64,000 bases of DNA from Robbsia betulipollinis. GTDB taxonomy: Bacteria > Pseudomonadota > Gammaproteobacteria > Burkholderiales > Burkholderiaceae. This document shows positions 25,979 to 36,143 of the stretch, piece after piece. The position numbers and the translations under genes are program-made. The stretch covers positions 235,683 to 299,682 of the forward strand of contig NZ_JAPMXC010000006.1 of NCBI RefSeq assembly GCF_026624755.1, in the 5' to 3' direction. The notes beneath the pieces were generated by a model. The model saw nothing but the letters and a program-made list of their open reading frames with translations. It was not told the origin of the DNA and searched no databases. Every line of letters starts with the position of its first letter. The first letter of the stretch is position 1.

Positions 25979-27346
25979 ATGCTCGACAATCTAACTCAAC
26001 GAATGGCCCGCGTCGTCAAGACGCTGCGCGGCGAAGCCCGGCTCACCGAAGCCAATACCCAGGAGATGCTGCGCGAGGTCCGTCTCGCGCTGCTGGAGGC
26101 CGACGTCGCGCTGCCGGTGGTGCGCGAATTTGTCGCGAAGATCAAGGAAAAGGCCCTCGGCGAGGAAGTGGTGGGCAGCCTGTCGCCCGGCCAGGCGCTG
26201 GTCGCGGTGGTGCAGCGCGAGCTGACGGCGATGATCGGCGGCGACTACGAAGGCAAGGCCGCCGAACTGAATCTGGCCGTGGCGCCTCCCGCGATCATCC
26301 TGATGGCCGGCCTGCAGGGCGCGGGCAAGACCACCACGGTGGGCAAGCTCGCGAAACTGCTGCGCGAGAAGTACAAGAAAAAGGTGCTGACCGTCTCCGC
26401 CGACGTCTACCGCCCGGCCGCCATCGCGCAGTTGCAGACCGTCACCGAACAGGTCGGCGCGGACTTCTTCCCGTCCACTCCGGACCAGAAACCGGTCGAC
26501 ATCGCCCGGGCCGCCGTCGACTGGGCGCGGCGTCACTATCACGACGTGCTGATCGTCGATACCGCCGGGCGGCTGGGCATCGACGAAGCGATGATGATCG
26601 AGATCGGCGCGCTGCATGCGGCGATCAACCCGTCCGAGACGCTCTTCGTCGTCGACGCGATGCTGGGCCAGGACGCGATCAACACCGCGAAGGCGTTCAA
26701 CGACGCCCTGCCGCTGACCGGGGTGGTGCTCACCAAGCTCGACGGCGACTCGCGTGGCGGCGCGGCGCTGTCGGTGCGGCACGTGACCGGACGCCCGATC
26801 AAGTTCGTCGGCGTCGGCGAGAAGCTCGACGGTCTCGAAGTTTTCCATCCGGACCGCATGGCCAGCCGGATCCTCGGCATGGGCGACATTCTGGCGCTGG
26901 TCGAGGACGCGCAGCGCGGCGTCGACGTCAAGGCCGCGCAGAAGCTGGCCGACAAGGTCAAGAAAGGCGGCGACTTCGACCTGAACGATTTCCGCGCGCA
27001 GTTGACGCAGATGAAAAGCATGGGCGGGCTGTCGACGATGCTCGACAAACTGCCCGCGCAGTTCCAGGCCGCGGCCGGCAAGGCCGACATGGGCCAGGCG
27101 GAGAAACAGATGCGCCGCATGGAAGGCATCATCAACTCGATGACGCCCGGCGAACGCGCGAAGCCCGAGCTGATCAAGGCCAGCCGCAAGCGGCGCATCG
27201 CCGTGGGCGCGGGCGTGCAGGTCCAGGAAGTGAACCGGATGCTCGCGCAGTACGATCAGATGCGCGGCATGATGAAGAAACTCAAGGGCGGCAATCTCGC
27301 GAAGATGATGCGCGGCATGAAAGGCATGATGCCCGGCATGCGCTGA
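25979..27346 (+). CDS. ffh: Signal recognition particle protein Ffh
   Basis: GTPase that binds 4.5S RNA and signal sequences for co-translational delivery to the inner membrane. The 455-residue protein has the N domain (1-85), the G domain with P-loop GLQGAGKTTT, DTAGRL and TKLDGDSRGG, then the Met-rich M domain (about 300-455) ending in a run of Met, Gly and Lys residues (KMMRGMKGMMPGMR). It is divergent from the cytochrome c assembly gene. Confidence 0.98.
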   Translation: MLDNLTQRMARVVKTLRGEARLTEANTQEMLREVRLALLEADVALPVVREFVAKIKEKALGEEVVGSLSPGQALVAVVQRELTAMIGGDYEGKAAELNLAVAPPAIILMAGLQGAGKTTTVGKLAKLLREKYKKKVLTVSADVYRPAAIAQLQTVTEQVGADFFPSTPDQKPVDIARAAVDWARRHYHDVLIVDTAGRLGIDEAMMIEIGALHAAINPSETLFVVDAMLGQDAINTAKAFNDALPLTGVVLTKLDGDSRGGAALSVRHVTGRPIKFVGVGEKLDGLEVFHPDRMASRILGMGDILALVEDAQRGVDVKAAQKLADKVKKGGDFDLNDFRAQLTQMKSMGGLSTMLDKLPAQFQAAAGKADMGQAEKQMRRMEGIINSMTPGERAKPELIKASRKRRIAVGAGVQVQEVNRMLAQYDQMRGMMKKLKGGNLAKMMRGMKGMMPGMR

Positions 27347-27351
27347 GCCGC

Positions 27352-27375
27352 CGCGCCGGCCGCCGTGCCGGCGCG
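27352..27375 (+). terminator. Hairpin after ffh
   Basis: A perfect 9-bp GC stem (27352-27360 with 27367-27375) and 6-base loop lies just past the ffh stop. No T-run follows, so it is at most a weak or Rho-assisted terminator before the phosphoribosyltransferase gene. Confidence 0.45.
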
Positions 27376-27431
27376 CCTTGCGCTACCCCTCGTTTATTTA
27401 CCCCTCCACTCAACCAGCTGAGCCCCTGTCA

Positions 27432-27977
27432 ATGAACCGCGAAGAAGCGCTCGACATTTTCAAGAAATCCGAGGAAATCGTCTCGGCCGAGGCGGTCACC
27501 GCCGCCATCGACCGGATGGCCGAGGCGATTCGCGCGGAGGTCGGCGAGACGTTCCCGTTGCTGCTGTCGGTGATGGGCGGCGCGGCGGTATTCACCGGCA
27601 TGTTGCTGCCGAAGCTCGATTTCGCGCTGGAATTCGACTACATCCACCTGACCCGTTACCGGAACGCCACCGCGGGCGGCGAGATGCAGTGGCGCGTCGC
27701 GCCGGCCGAATCGGTCAAGGACCGTGTCGTACTGGTGCTCGACGACATCCTGGACGAGGGCGAGACGATGGCGACGATTCGCGACCGCATCATGGCGATG
27801 GGCGCGACACGCTTCATGAGCGCCGTGTTGTGCGAAAAGCGCCTGACGCAGTCCAAGCCCCTGAAGCCCGATTTCTGCGGCTTCGAAGTCCCGGACCGCT
27901 ACGTCTTCGGCTGCGGAATGGACGCACGCGGCTACTGGCGCAACCTGCCGGCGATCCGCGCGCTGCTCGACGCCTGA
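27432..27977 (+). CDS. Hypoxanthine-guanine phosphoribosyltransferase-like enzyme
   Basis: Purine salvage enzyme that transfers phosphoribosyl from PRPP to hypoxanthine or guanine. The 181-residue protein has the PRPP-binding signature VVLVLDDILDEGETM, a hood segment EFDYIHLTRYRN and the C-terminal PDRYVFGCGMDARGYWRNLP typical of the hypoxanthine/guanine type. It may be hpt, although the metal-binding YRN segment differs from E. coli Hpt. The start MNREEAL at 27432 is preferred over an in-frame upstream codon at 27378, which has no family match. Confidence 0.9.
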   Translation: MNREEALDIFKKSEEIVSAEAVTAAIDRMAEAIRAEVGETFPLLLSVMGGAAVFTGMLLPKLDFALEFDYIHLTRYRNATAGGEMQWRVAPAESVKDRVVLVLDDILDEGETMATIRDRIMAMGATRFMSAVLCEKRLTQSKPLKPDFCGFEVPDRYVFGCGMDARGYWRNLPAIRALLDA

Positions 27978-28012
27978 GTCCGCGCCGCCCGCGTGCGCAG
28001 GCCGGGCGGTGG

Positions 28013-28050
28013 CGGTCCGCCGCGCCGGCACCCGGCGGCGCAGCGGACCG
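28013..28050. terminator. Possible hairpin between convergent hpt-like gene and proS
   Basis: The outer arms CGGTCCGC (28013-28020) and GCGGACCG (28043-28050) are perfectly complementary, with an imperfect GC-rich inner stem. No T-run is present on either strand. It is the only candidate terminator in the 82-base convergent gap. Confidence 0.35.
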
Positions 28051-28059
28051 TTCGCGCCG

Positions 28060-29820
28060 TCAGGCGGCCGCGCCGCGCGCTTCCTGGAGACGCGCGATCA
28101 GCAGCCGATCGGCCTCGGCGACCGGCAACAAGGTGGCCTCGGCGTCGCGGCGTCCCTGATATTCGACCTTGCCGTCCTTCAGTCCTCGGTCGCCGATCAC
28201 CAGGCGGTGCGGCACGCCGATCAACTCCCAATCGGCGAACATCACGCCGGGCCGCTCGCCGCGGTCGTCCAGCACCACGTCCACGCCCGCAGCCAACAGC
28301 GCCGCGTACACGCGGTCGGCCTCGGTGCGCACCGTTTCGCTGCGGTCATATCCCATCGGGCAGATCACCACCTCGAACGGCGCAATCGACGTCGGCCAGA
28401 TGATGCCGCGCGCGTCGTAGTTCTGCTCGATCGCCGCGCCGAGGATACGCGTCACGCCGATGCCGTAACAGCCCATCTGCAAAGGCTGCGGCTTGCCCGC
28501 CTCGTCCAGGTACGTCGCGCTCATCGCCTCGGAATACTTGGTGCCAAGCTGGAACACGTGGCCGACCTCGATACCGCGGCATAGTTCGATCGTCCCCCGG
28601 CCATCGGGCGAGGGGTCGCCCGCGACGACGTTGCGTAGGTCCGCGACGTCCGGCTCGGGCAGATCCCTTCCCCAGTTAACGCCGGTGAAATGGAAATCGG
28701 CTTCGTTCGCGCCGCAGACGAAATCGCTCATCCTCGCCACCGTGCGGTCGACCAGCAGCTTGACCGGCTTGCGGGTCGCGATCGGCCCCAGATAGCCGGG
28801 CGGCGTGCCGAAATGCTCGACGATCTCCGCCTCGGTCGCGAACCGTGCGCCGCCGAGCCCGGGCAGCTTGAAGGCCTTGACCTCGTTGAGCGAATGATCG
28901 CCGCGCAGCAACAGCATCCAGATCTGCGTGTGGACCGCGGCGTCGGGCGTCGCGCCGGGCTGGTCGACCGCGAGCACGATGGATTTGACGGTGCGCTCGA
29001 GCGGCAGGCCGAGCAGTTCGGCGACGGCCTCGCATTTCGCCCGGCCGGGCGTCGACGTCTTCGTCAACGCCGCGTCCGCCGCGCCGCGCGCCGGCAGCAG
29101 CGGCAAGGCCTCCGCCGCCTCGACGTTGGCGGCGAAATCGGACGTCGGACAAAAAGCGATCGCATCCTCGCCGGTGTCGGCGATGACGTGGAATTCATGC
29201 GAACCGGAGCCGCCGATCGATCCGTTGTCGGCCTCCACCGCGCGGAAACGCAGACCGAGGCGCGTGAAGATCCGCACATAGGCATCGTACATCCGCTGAT
29301 ACGAGGCCTTCAGGCCGTCGGTATCGCGATCGAACGAATACGCATCCTTCATGATGAACTCGCGCCCCCGCATCACGCCGAAACGCGGGCGGATCTCGTC
29401 GCGGAATTTCGTCTGGATCTGGTAGAAATTCACCGGCAGCTGGCGATAGCTGCGGATCTCGCGCCGCGCGACGTCGGTGATCACTTCTTCGTGCGTCGGG
29501 CCGACGACGAACTCGCGCTGATGACGGTCCTTGAAGCGCAGCAACTCCGGGCCGTACTGCTCCCACCGCCCGGATTCCTGCCACAACTCCGCGGGCTGCA
29601 CCGCCGGCAGGAGCACTTCGAGCGCGCCGGCCGCGTCCATTTCTTCACGCACGATCTTCTCGACCTTGCGGATCGCGCGCAGGCCGATCGGCAAATAATC
29701 GTAGATACCGCCCGCCACGCGGCGAATCATGCCCGCCCGCATCATCAACTGATGACTGACGATTTCGGCGTCCGCAGGCGCTTCCTTGAGGGTGCCGATG
29801 AAAAAACGCGAGGCTTTCAT
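28060..29820 (-). CDS. proS: Prolyl-tRNA synthetase (bacterial type, with editing domain)
   Basis: Charges tRNA-Pro with proline. The 586-residue protein has class II motif 1 (around [14 protein letters not shown]), motif 2 ([26 protein letters not shown]), the YbaK-like editing insertion (about 230-395) that hydrolyses Ala-tRNA-Pro, motif 3 ([18 protein letters not shown]) and an anticodon-binding C-domain. [13 protein letters not shown] is the conserved N-terminus. It lies 6 kb from the tRNA-Pro gene on the other strand and is divergent from rppH. Confidence 0.98.
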   Translation of the reverse strand: MKASRFFIGTLKEAPADAEIVSHQLMMRAGMIRRVAGGIYDYLPIGLRAIRKVEKIVREEMDAAGALEVLLPAVQPAELWQESGRWEQYGPELLRFKDRHQREFVVGPTHEEVITDVARREIRSYRQLPVNFYQIQTKFRDEIRPRFGVMRGREFIMKDAYSFDRDTDGLKASYQRMYDAYVRIFTRLGLRFRAVEADNGSIGGSGSHEFHVIADTGEDAIAFCPTSDFAANVEAAEALPLLPARGAADAALTKTSTPGRAKCEAVAELLGLPLERTVKSIVLAVDQPGATPDAAVHTQIWMLLLRGDHSLNEVKAFKLPGLGGARFATEAEIVEHFGTPPGYLGPIATRKPVKLLVDRTVARMSDFVCGANEADFHFTGVNWGRDLPEPDVADLRNVVAGDPSPDGRGTIELCRGIEVGHVFQLGTKYSEAMSATYLDEAGKPQPLQMGCYGIGVTRILGAAIEQNYDARGIIWPTSIAPFEVVICPMGYDRSETVRTEADRVYAALLAAGVDVVLDDRGERPGVMFADWELIGVPHRLVIGDRGLKDGKVEYQGRRDAEATLLPVAEADRLLIARLQEARGAAA

Positions 29821-29919
29821 TCATTCCGTTCCGAAAAAACGCGACGCCGGCGGCCGGGGCCGCATGCCCGCTCGGGCCTGCGCGGCCAGAGCGGGGTATC
29901 AAGCGTGCATATATCTGTT

Positions 29920-29925
29920 TATAAT
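29920..29925 (+). promoter_or_regulatory. -10 element of the rppH promoter
   Basis: A perfect TATAAT lies 33 bases before the rppH start, in the divergent proS/rppH gap, within a locally AT-rich stretch (about 29910-29942). No convincing -35 is found at 16-18 bases upstream, so an activator or weak -35 may be involved. Confidence 0.5.
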
Positions 29926-29958
29926 CAAAGCAATTTTAAAGGATTCGAAGGTGGTTGT

Positions 29959-30678
29959 ATGCTGGATCGTGAAGGCTTTCGCCCGAACGTCGGCATCGTG
30001 CTGCTGAACGCGCGCAATGAGGTGTTCTGGGGCAAGCGCTTGCGTGAGCATTCCTGGCAGTTTCCGCAGGGCGGAATCAAATTCGGCGAGACGCCCGTCC
30101 AGGCGATGTATCGGGAGTTGCATGAAGAAGTCGGCTTGAAGCCGGAGCATGTGAAGGTCATCGGACGAACGCGCGACTGGCTGCGTTACGAGGTGCCCGA
30201 CAGATTCATCCGGCGCGAGATTCGCGGCCATTATCGTGGTCAGAAACAGATATGGTTTCTGCTGCGCATGGTCGGGCGGGACTGCGACATCTGTCTTCGC
30301 GCGACCACTCATCCCGAGTTCGACGCATGGCGCTGGAACAGCTATTGGGTGCCGCTCGACGCGGTGATCGAGTTCAAACGGGACGTGTATCATCTCGCGC
30401 TGACCGAGCTGTCGCGCTTCGTCCGTCGCGCGCAGGCGAAGGAGGAGCCGGAACTGACCGTCACGGTCAGCGGCACGCATGTGCTCGTCACGCCGGACGG
30501 CGTGGTGACGGTTGCGACGTCGACCATAACGACGCTGTCGTCCGCGCCGCCCTTGCCTGGGCCCGAGTCCGGGTTCGGGCCGCCGGCGCCTTTGCCCGGC
30601 GCCCCGCCCGGCCCGGCATCCAGCCAGGACGAGGAAACGGTGGCGCCCGGACGACTCCCGCCGATCGTCCATGAATAA
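29959..30678 (+). CDS. rppH: RNA pyrophosphohydrolase RppH
   Basis: Nudix hydrolase that removes pyrophosphate from the 5' end of mRNA and so starts RNase E-dependent decay. The 239-residue protein has a complete Nudix box at 38-60, with catalytic glutamates in RELHEEVGL (E53, E56, E57). WQFPQGGI and the RRQ-like loop ([12 protein letters not shown]) are conserved in RppH. The enzyme core ends near residue 165; the rest is a Thr/Ser/Pro/Gly-rich tail, longer than in E. coli (176 residues). Its end overlaps the next gene if that starts at 30671. Confidence 0.95.
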   Translation: MLDREGFRPNVGIVLLNARNEVFWGKRLREHSWQFPQGGIKFGETPVQAMYRELHEEVGLKPEHVKVIGRTRDWLRYEVPDRFIRREIRGHYRGQKQIWFLLRMVGRDCDICLRATTHPEFDAWRWNSYWVPLDAVIEFKRDVYHLALTELSRFVRRAQAKEEPELTVTVSGTHVLVTPDGVVTVATSTITTLSSAPPLPGPESGFGPPAPLPGAPPGPASSQDEETVAPGRLPPIVHE

Positions 30679-31294
30679 TGAGGAAATACACAGCGTGATA
30701 ACACTGCAGCGGTCCATCGCCCGCCTCGCGGGCGCGGCGACCCTCGTCGCCGCGCTCTGCGCCCTGTCCGATACGGCATGGTCGCAGGCGCAACTCCCGC
30801 CTGTCGACAAATCGGACAGCAACGGCAACAGTCTCGTCGACATGCTGTTCGATCGGCAATCCGACTGGAAGGAAGGCCCGGTCGACTCCCTGCCGGCGCT
30901 ACCGTCGAACGGCAATCTGCTGCCCTTCGACCTGTCCCAGCGTTCGGGCATGAAATACATGATCGACGGCAAATCGGTCAGCGTCGGCGCGGACGGCGTG
31001 GTGCGCTACACCGTCGTGATAGACAGCCCGTCGGGCACGCGCAATATCCGCTACGAGGGGATGCATTGCGCGTCCTACCGTTGGCGTCTGTATTCGGGCA
31101 CGAATTCGGAAGGCACCGCCTGGGACAATGCGTCCACCGACTGGGCGCGGATCGAGGACAGCGCGCTCAACGGCTATCACGGCACGCTGTACAACAATTA
31201 CTTCTGCGATAACAAGGTGCCGGCGAAGGCGTCGAACATCGTGCAGAACATCCGTTACGGCCGCTCGCTGCGCGCGCAGGATTACCGCAACTGA
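30671..31294 (+). CDS. CNP1-like family secreted protein
   Basis: Exported protein of unknown function in the CNP1-like family, which sits between rppH and proB in Burkholderia. There is a hydrophobic signal segment ([22 protein letters not shown], about 19-40), then a mature domain with [32 protein letters not shown], two cysteines ([13 protein letters not shown]) that may form a disulfide, and NIRYGRS near the end. The ATG at 30671 overlaps rppH by 8 bases but lacks a ribosome binding site. The GTG at 30695, 8 codons later, has GAGGA about 10 bases upstream and may be the true start. Confidence 0.8.
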   Translation: MNNEEIHSVITLQRSIARLAGAATLVAALCALSDTAWSQAQLPPVDKSDSNGNSLVDMLFDRQSDWKEGPVDSLPALPSNGNLLPFDLSQRSGMKYMIDGKSVSVGADGVVRYTVVIDSPSGTRNIRYEGMHCASYRWRLYSGTNSEGTAWDNASTDWARIEDSALNGYHGTLYNNYFCDNKVPAKASNIVQNIRYGRSLRAQDYRN

Positions 31295-31312
31295 CATGCG
31301 ACCGCCGCTGGC

Positions 31313-31350
31313 GTGCCGGCCCGGCCTGATGAACGCGCCGGGCCCGGCAC
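31313..31350. terminator. GC-rich hairpin between convergent CNP1-like gene and proB
   Basis: The arms 31313-31324 and 31338-31350 pair over 12 bases with one bulged base. A short TTTT lies 19 bases further on the + strand. It sits in the 77-base convergent gap and probably ends transcripts from one or both sides. Confidence 0.45.
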
Positions 31351-31371
31351 GTCCCGTGAAACCCGCATTTT

Positions 31372-32490
31372 CTAGACGACCACCAGATTGTCGCGGTGAA
31401 TCAGCTCCGGCTCCAGCATATAGCCGAGCAGCGCCTCGATTTCCTGGCTGGGGTGGCGCAGGATGCGTTGCGCTTCCTGACTGCTGTAGTGCGTGATGCC
31501 GCGCGCGAGTTCGCGGCCCTGCTCGTCGATGCAGGCGATCACGTCGCCGCGGCCGAAACTCCCCTGAACGGAGACGACGCCGATCGGCAGCAGGCTCTTG
31601 CCCTCCTCGACCAGCTTGCGGCATGCGCCGGCGTCGATGACCACATGCCCGCGCAATTGCAGGTGATCGGCCATCCATTGCTTGCGCGCGGCCAGCCGCG
31701 CGGTGCGCGCGACCAGTTGCGTACCGACCGCTTCGCCGGCCGCGAGTCGCGGCAACACGTCGGGCTCTCGCCCACTCGCGATGACGGTGGTGGCGCCGCC
31801 ATGCGCCGCCCGTTTCGCCGCCAGGATCTTCGTCAGCATGCCCCCGCGGCCGATGTGCGACCCGGTGCCCCCGGCCATGGCCTCCAGCGCCGGGTCGCCC
31901 GCATCGGCCTCGCGCACCAGCGTGGCGTGCGCGTCCTTGCGCGGATCGGCGGTATAGAGACCGGTCTGATCGGTCAGGATCACCAGCACGTCCCCTTCGA
32001 TCAGATTCGCCACCAGCGCGCCGAGCGTATCGTTGTCGCCGAAACGGATCTCGTCGGTGACCACCGTGTCGTTTTCGTTGATGATCGGCACCACACCGAG
32101 CCGAAGGAGGGTCGTCAGCGTGGACCGCGCATTCAGGTAGCGCTCGCGATCGGCCAGGTCCGCATGGGTCAGCAGGATTTGCGCGGTACGGATGTCGTGG
32201 GCCGCGAAACAGCTCTCGTAGACCTGCACCAGACCCATCTGCCCGACCGCGGCAGCGGCCTGCAACTCGTGTATCTCGCGCGGACGCTGGGTCCAGCCGA
32301 GCCGTTGCATGCCCTCGGCGATCGCGCCGGAGCTGACCAGCACCACGTCCTTGCCGCTGCGGCGCAACGCGGCGATCTGCGCCGCCCAGCGGCCGATGGC
32401 GGCCCGGTCCAGCCCCCGGCCGTCGTCGGTCACGAGACTGGAGCCCACTTTCACGACAAGCCTTTTCGCGTTTTCGACAACCGAGCGCAT
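31372..32490 (-). CDS. proB: Glutamate 5-kinase
   Basis: Phosphorylates glutamate with ATP as the first step of proline synthesis, under proline feedback. The 372-residue protein has the amino-acid kinase domain ([14 protein letters not shown] at 10-23, [44 protein letters not shown]) and a C-terminal PUA domain from about residue 280. GAGGAG lies 9 bases before the ATG. It follows obgE on the same strand after 96 bases; that gap is open in the same reading frame. Confidence 0.97.
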   Translation of the reverse strand: MRSVVENAKRLVVKVGSSLVTDDGRGLDRAAIGRWAAQIAALRRSGKDVVLVSSGAIAEGMQRLGWTQRPREIHELQAAAAVGQMGLVQVYESCFAAHDIRTAQILLTHADLADRERYLNARSTLTTLLRLGVVPIINENDTVVTDEIRFGDNDTLGALVANLIEGDVLVILTDQTGLYTADPRKDAHATLVREADAGDPALEAMAGGTGSHIGRGGMLTKILAAKRAAHGGATTVIASGREPDVLPRLAAGEAVGTQLVARTARLAARKQWMADHLQLRGHVVIDAGACRKLVEEGKSLLPIGVVSVQGSFGRGDVIACIDEQGRELARGITHYSSQEAQRILRHPSQEIEALLGYMLEPELIHRDNLVVV

Positions 32491-32523
32491 CCGGCGATTC
32501 TCCTCGAAGCGGTCCTGGGAATG

Positions 32524-32577
32524 ATGGGGCTGGCGGCCGCCCGCGCCTTGATGGGACTGGCGGCCGGCCGCGCCTTG
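32524..32577. repeat. 27-bp tandem repeat between obgE and proB
   Basis: Two consecutive 27-base units (32524-32550 and 32551-32577) differ at only two positions. The unit length is a multiple of three. The stretch lies between the obgE stop and the proB start and is free of stops in their shared frame. Confidence 0.85.
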
Positions 32578-32586
32578 GCGAACCGT

Positions 32587-33789
<1,203 letters not shown>

Positions 33790-33792
33790 TCA

Positions 33793-33822
33793 TAAACAAA
33801 AAAGCCCCGCGACGAGCGGGGC
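33793..33822 (-). terminator. Strong intrinsic terminator after rpmA
   Basis: In the leftward transcript GCCCCGC (33816-33822) pairs with GCGGGGC (33804-33810) around a 5-base TCGTC loop, followed by TTTTTTGTTT (33803 down to 33794). It should end the rplU-rpmA transcript before obgE. Confidence 0.9.
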
Positions 33823-33850
33823 CTTCGACGACGCCGAGGGCGGAAGCCCG

Positions 33851-34117
33851 TCAGGCCGCTGCAACCGGAAGCACGTTCACGAACTGCTTCTTTCCCGCGC
33901 CCTTCACGGCGAACTGCACATGGCCGTCGGCCAGTGCGAACAGCGTGTGGTCCTTGCCGATGCCGACATTGCTGCCGGCATGGACGCGCGTGCCGCGCTG
34001 ACGGATGATGATGCCGCCCGCGTTGATCGCCTGGCCGCCGTACACCTTCACGCCGAGGCGCTTGGATTCCGAATCGCGGCCATTGCGGGATGACCCGCCT
34101 GCTTTTTTGTGTGCCAT
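33851..34117 (-). CDS. rpmA: 50S ribosomal protein L27
   Basis: Large-subunit protein near the peptidyl transferase centre. There are 88 residues: [20 protein letters not shown] is the conserved N-terminus that reaches the tRNA ends, followed by [18 protein letters not shown]-type (here [10 protein letters not shown]) and GKDHTLFAL. It is co-transcribed with rplU, 64 bases upstream. Confidence 0.99.
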   Translation of the reverse strand: MAHKKAGGSSRNGRDSESKRLGVKVYGGQAINAGGIIIRQRGTRVHAGSNVGIGKDHTLFALADGHVQFAVKGAGKKQFVNVLPVAAA

Positions 34118-34181
34118 GTTTGAACTCCTAGGCGTCTTTCACGCCATTGACGAAACTGTGTGGACGAGCGGCGGCGGCTGG

Positions 34182-34493
34182 TCAGCCGTCGATCGACTCG
34201 ATACGCAGTTGCGTGTAATTCTGACGATGGCCAGCGTGCTTCTGGTAGTGCTTGCGGCGGCGCATCTTGAAAATCGTCACTTTGTCGTGACGTCCGTGGG
34301 CAATGACAGTCGCCTTGACGGAAGCCCCACCGACCAGCGGCGTACCGAACTTAATCGATTCGCCCTCGCCTACCGCGAGCACCTGGTCGAGCGTGATTTC
34401 AGCGCCAATGTCTGCCGGTATCTGTTCTACTTTCAATTTTTCGCCGACGACAACTTTATGCTGCTTGCCCCCGGTTTTTATGACCGCGTACAT
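34182..34493 (-). CDS. rplU: 50S ribosomal protein L21
   Basis: Large-subunit protein that binds 23S rRNA. The 103 residues are typical: [11 protein letters not shown] start, [28 protein letters not shown]-binding loop and YTQLRIESI end. GAGG lies 6 bases before the ATG. A near-consensus sigma-70 promoter starts a leader of about 72 bases that contains a 6-bp hairpin (about 34525-34544). Confidence 0.99.
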   Translation of the reverse strand: MYAVIKTGGKQHKVVVGEKLKVEQIPADIGAEITLDQVLAVGEGESIKFGTPLVGGASVKATVIAHGRHDKVTIFKMRRRKHYQKHAGHRQNYTQLRIESIDG

Positions 34494-34572
34494 TGTTGAA
34501 CCTCACTCTTGATTCATGATACTGGCGCCCGAAAACGCCAGGAATCCCACGCACAACGCGCGGAAACGGCGG

Positions 34573-34601
34573 ATTATATCCGCAAAGCGCCAGGCCGTCA
34601 A
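34573..34601 (-). promoter_or_regulatory. Sigma-70 promoter of rplU-rpmA
   Basis: On the - strand TTGACG (34601-34596) and TATAAT (34578-34573) are separated by exactly 17 bases. Five of six -35 positions and all -10 positions match consensus. The predicted start is near 34566, giving a leader of about 72 bases before rplU. Confidence 0.85.
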
Positions 34602-34778
34602 ACGTCGACGCACCATTCGCCCCCTTGCCGGCGTCGCCAGGCGCGGTTGCATCGCGCCGTTCCGCGCCGTTTCGCCCGCCGCGCGGCGGCTGTCCGGCGG
34701 GCATCGGCACAATGGTTTCCGCGCTGCGCCCCGGGTTCGCCTTATAATCCGCGCTATCCCTCTTAATTCGGTGCCGTC

Positions 34779-35780
34779 TTGACTGCCGCTTCTTACGCCG
34801 CTGCGTCCTCCGCGTCATCCGCGTCGATTCTCGCCCCCATCGCCGACGACATGCTCGAAGTCGATCGGGTGGTCCGCGCACGCCTCTCGTCCGAGGTCGT
34901 GCTGATCAATCAGATTTCCGAATACATCATCGGCGCCGGCGGCAAGCGCCTGCGGCCCGCCCTTCTGCTGCTGATCGCCGGGGCGCTGGGCAACCGCGGT
35001 CCGGAACGCTACGAACTCGCCGCCGTCATCGAATTCATCCACACGGCCACGCTGCTGCACGACGACGTCGTCGACGAGTCGGATCTGCGCCGCGGCAAGA
35101 AAACGGCGAATGCGGTGTTCGGCAATGCGGCGAGCGTGCTGGTCGGCGATTTCCTGCACTCGCGTTCGTTCCAGATGATGGTCAGCGTCGAACGGCTGCG
35201 CGTGATGGCGATCGTCTCCGATGCGACCAACGTCATCGCGGAAGGCGAAGTGCTGCAGTTGCTCAACATGCACGACCCCGACGTCAATGAGGAACGCTAT
35301 ACGCAGGTGATCCGATACAAGACGGCGCGCCTGTTCGAGGCGTCCGCGCAGCTGGGCGCGATTCTCGCCGACGCCAGCGCGCCGGTGGAAGCCGCGGCGA
35401 GCGAATACGGACGACGCATGGGCACGGCCTTCCAGTTGATGGACGACTGGCTCGACTACGCGGGCTGCGCCGAGGAAATGGGCAAGAACGCCGGCGACGA
35501 TCTGCGCGAAGGCAAGCCGACGCTGCCCCTGATCCATTTGATGGAGCATGGCAGCCCGGAATACCGCACGCTCGCCCGCGAAGCAATCGAACAGGGCGGC
35601 ACGGACCGGTTCGACACGATTTTCGAAGCCATCCAGCGCTCCGGCGCGCTCGACTACACGCTGGCCTGCGCGCGCCGCGAGGCCGAGGCCGCCGCTGCCG
35701 CGATAATTCACTTTCCCGATTCCATTTACAAGAAAAGCCTGCTAGAATTATGCTCTTATTCGACGGGGCGCCACTCTTGA
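34779..35780 (+). CDS. ispB: Octaprenyl diphosphate synthase (trans-polyprenyl synthase)
   Basis: Extends farnesyl diphosphate to the octaprenyl chain used for ubiquinone-8. The 333-residue protein has the first Asp-rich motif LLHDDVVDESD (D95, D96, D99), GKRLRPALLLL, and the second DDWLDY with GDDLREGK. The annotated start is a TTG at 34779; no Shine-Dalgarno sequence is seen. A TATAAT at 34743-34748 would start the message only about 25 bases earlier. The next in-frame ATG (34851) is possible but would remove a leader that matches the family position. It is divergent from rplU. Confidence 0.92.
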   Translation: MTAASYAAASSASSASILAPIADDMLEVDRVVRARLSSEVVLINQISEYIIGAGGKRLRPALLLLIAGALGNRGPERYELAAVIEFIHTATLLHDDVVDESDLRRGKKTANAVFGNAASVLVGDFLHSRSFQMMVSVERLRVMAIVSDATNVIAEGEVLQLLNMHDPDVNEERYTQVIRYKTARLFEASAQLGAILADASAPVEAAASEYGRRMGTAFQLMDDWLDYAGCAEEMGKNAGDDLREGKPTLPLIHLMEHGSPEYRTLAREAIEQGGTDRFDTIFEAIQRSGALDYTLACARREAEAAAAAIIHFPDSIYKKSLLELCSYSTGRHS

Positions 35781-35834
35781 CGATTCCCGAAACCACACGG
35801 TTTCAGGAAAATTCGAAAAAGAGCGTTGCCAGCG

Positions 35835-35863
35835 TTGCAGGATGACCGGATTTGCTGTATTCT
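35835..35863 (+). promoter_or_regulatory. Possible promoter of the tRNA-Pro gene
   Basis: TTGCAG (35835-35840) and TATTCT (35858-35863) are separated by 17 bases, about 34 bases before the tRNA. Matches are 3/6 and 4/6, so the call is tentative. Confidence 0.4.
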
Positions 35864-35896
35864 TCGCGTCTTTCTTCAGCACCAATCCGTTGTCAT

Positions 35897-35973
35897 CGGG
35901 GTGTAGCTTAGCCTGGTAGAGCGCTACGTTCGGGACGTAGAGGCCGGAGGTTCGAATCCTCTCACCCCGACCA
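35897..35973 (+). tRNA. tRNA-Pro (anticodon CGG)
   Basis: 77 bases. The acceptor arms CGGGGTG and CACCCCG pair, the discriminator is A and the CCA end is encoded (35971-35973). The anticodon arm CTACG-TTCGGGA-CGTAG gives anticodon CGG, which reads CCG. The T arm is GGAGG-TTCGAAT-CCTCT (one G-T pair). A terminator follows 40 bases later. Confidence 0.97.
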
Positions 35974-36012
35974 GAATTTGAATGTCGCATCCTCGGCATG
36001 CGGCGTTCAGCG

Positions 36013-36041
36013 AAAAACCGTCCTTTTGGACGGTTTTTTTG
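36013..36041 (+). terminator. Intrinsic terminator after tRNA-Pro
   Basis: AAAACCGTCC and GGACGGTTTT form a stem around a TTTT loop, and the right arm runs into a seven-T tract (36034-36040). It ends the tRNA transcript. Confidence 0.92.
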
Positions 36042-36143
36042 TTTCCGGGACCCGCCATATGTCCTGCATGAGGCAGACCGCCGTCAGGCAGCCGTTATGG
36101 CTCTGCTATAGTGTGTCACTCCTTCTGCTTCCGACGAGCGCGC

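Noticed and set aside
35897-35973. tRNA-Pro as an integration site for a genomic island
   Set aside because: No integrase, no repeated tRNA 3' end and ordinary housekeeping genes on both sides.
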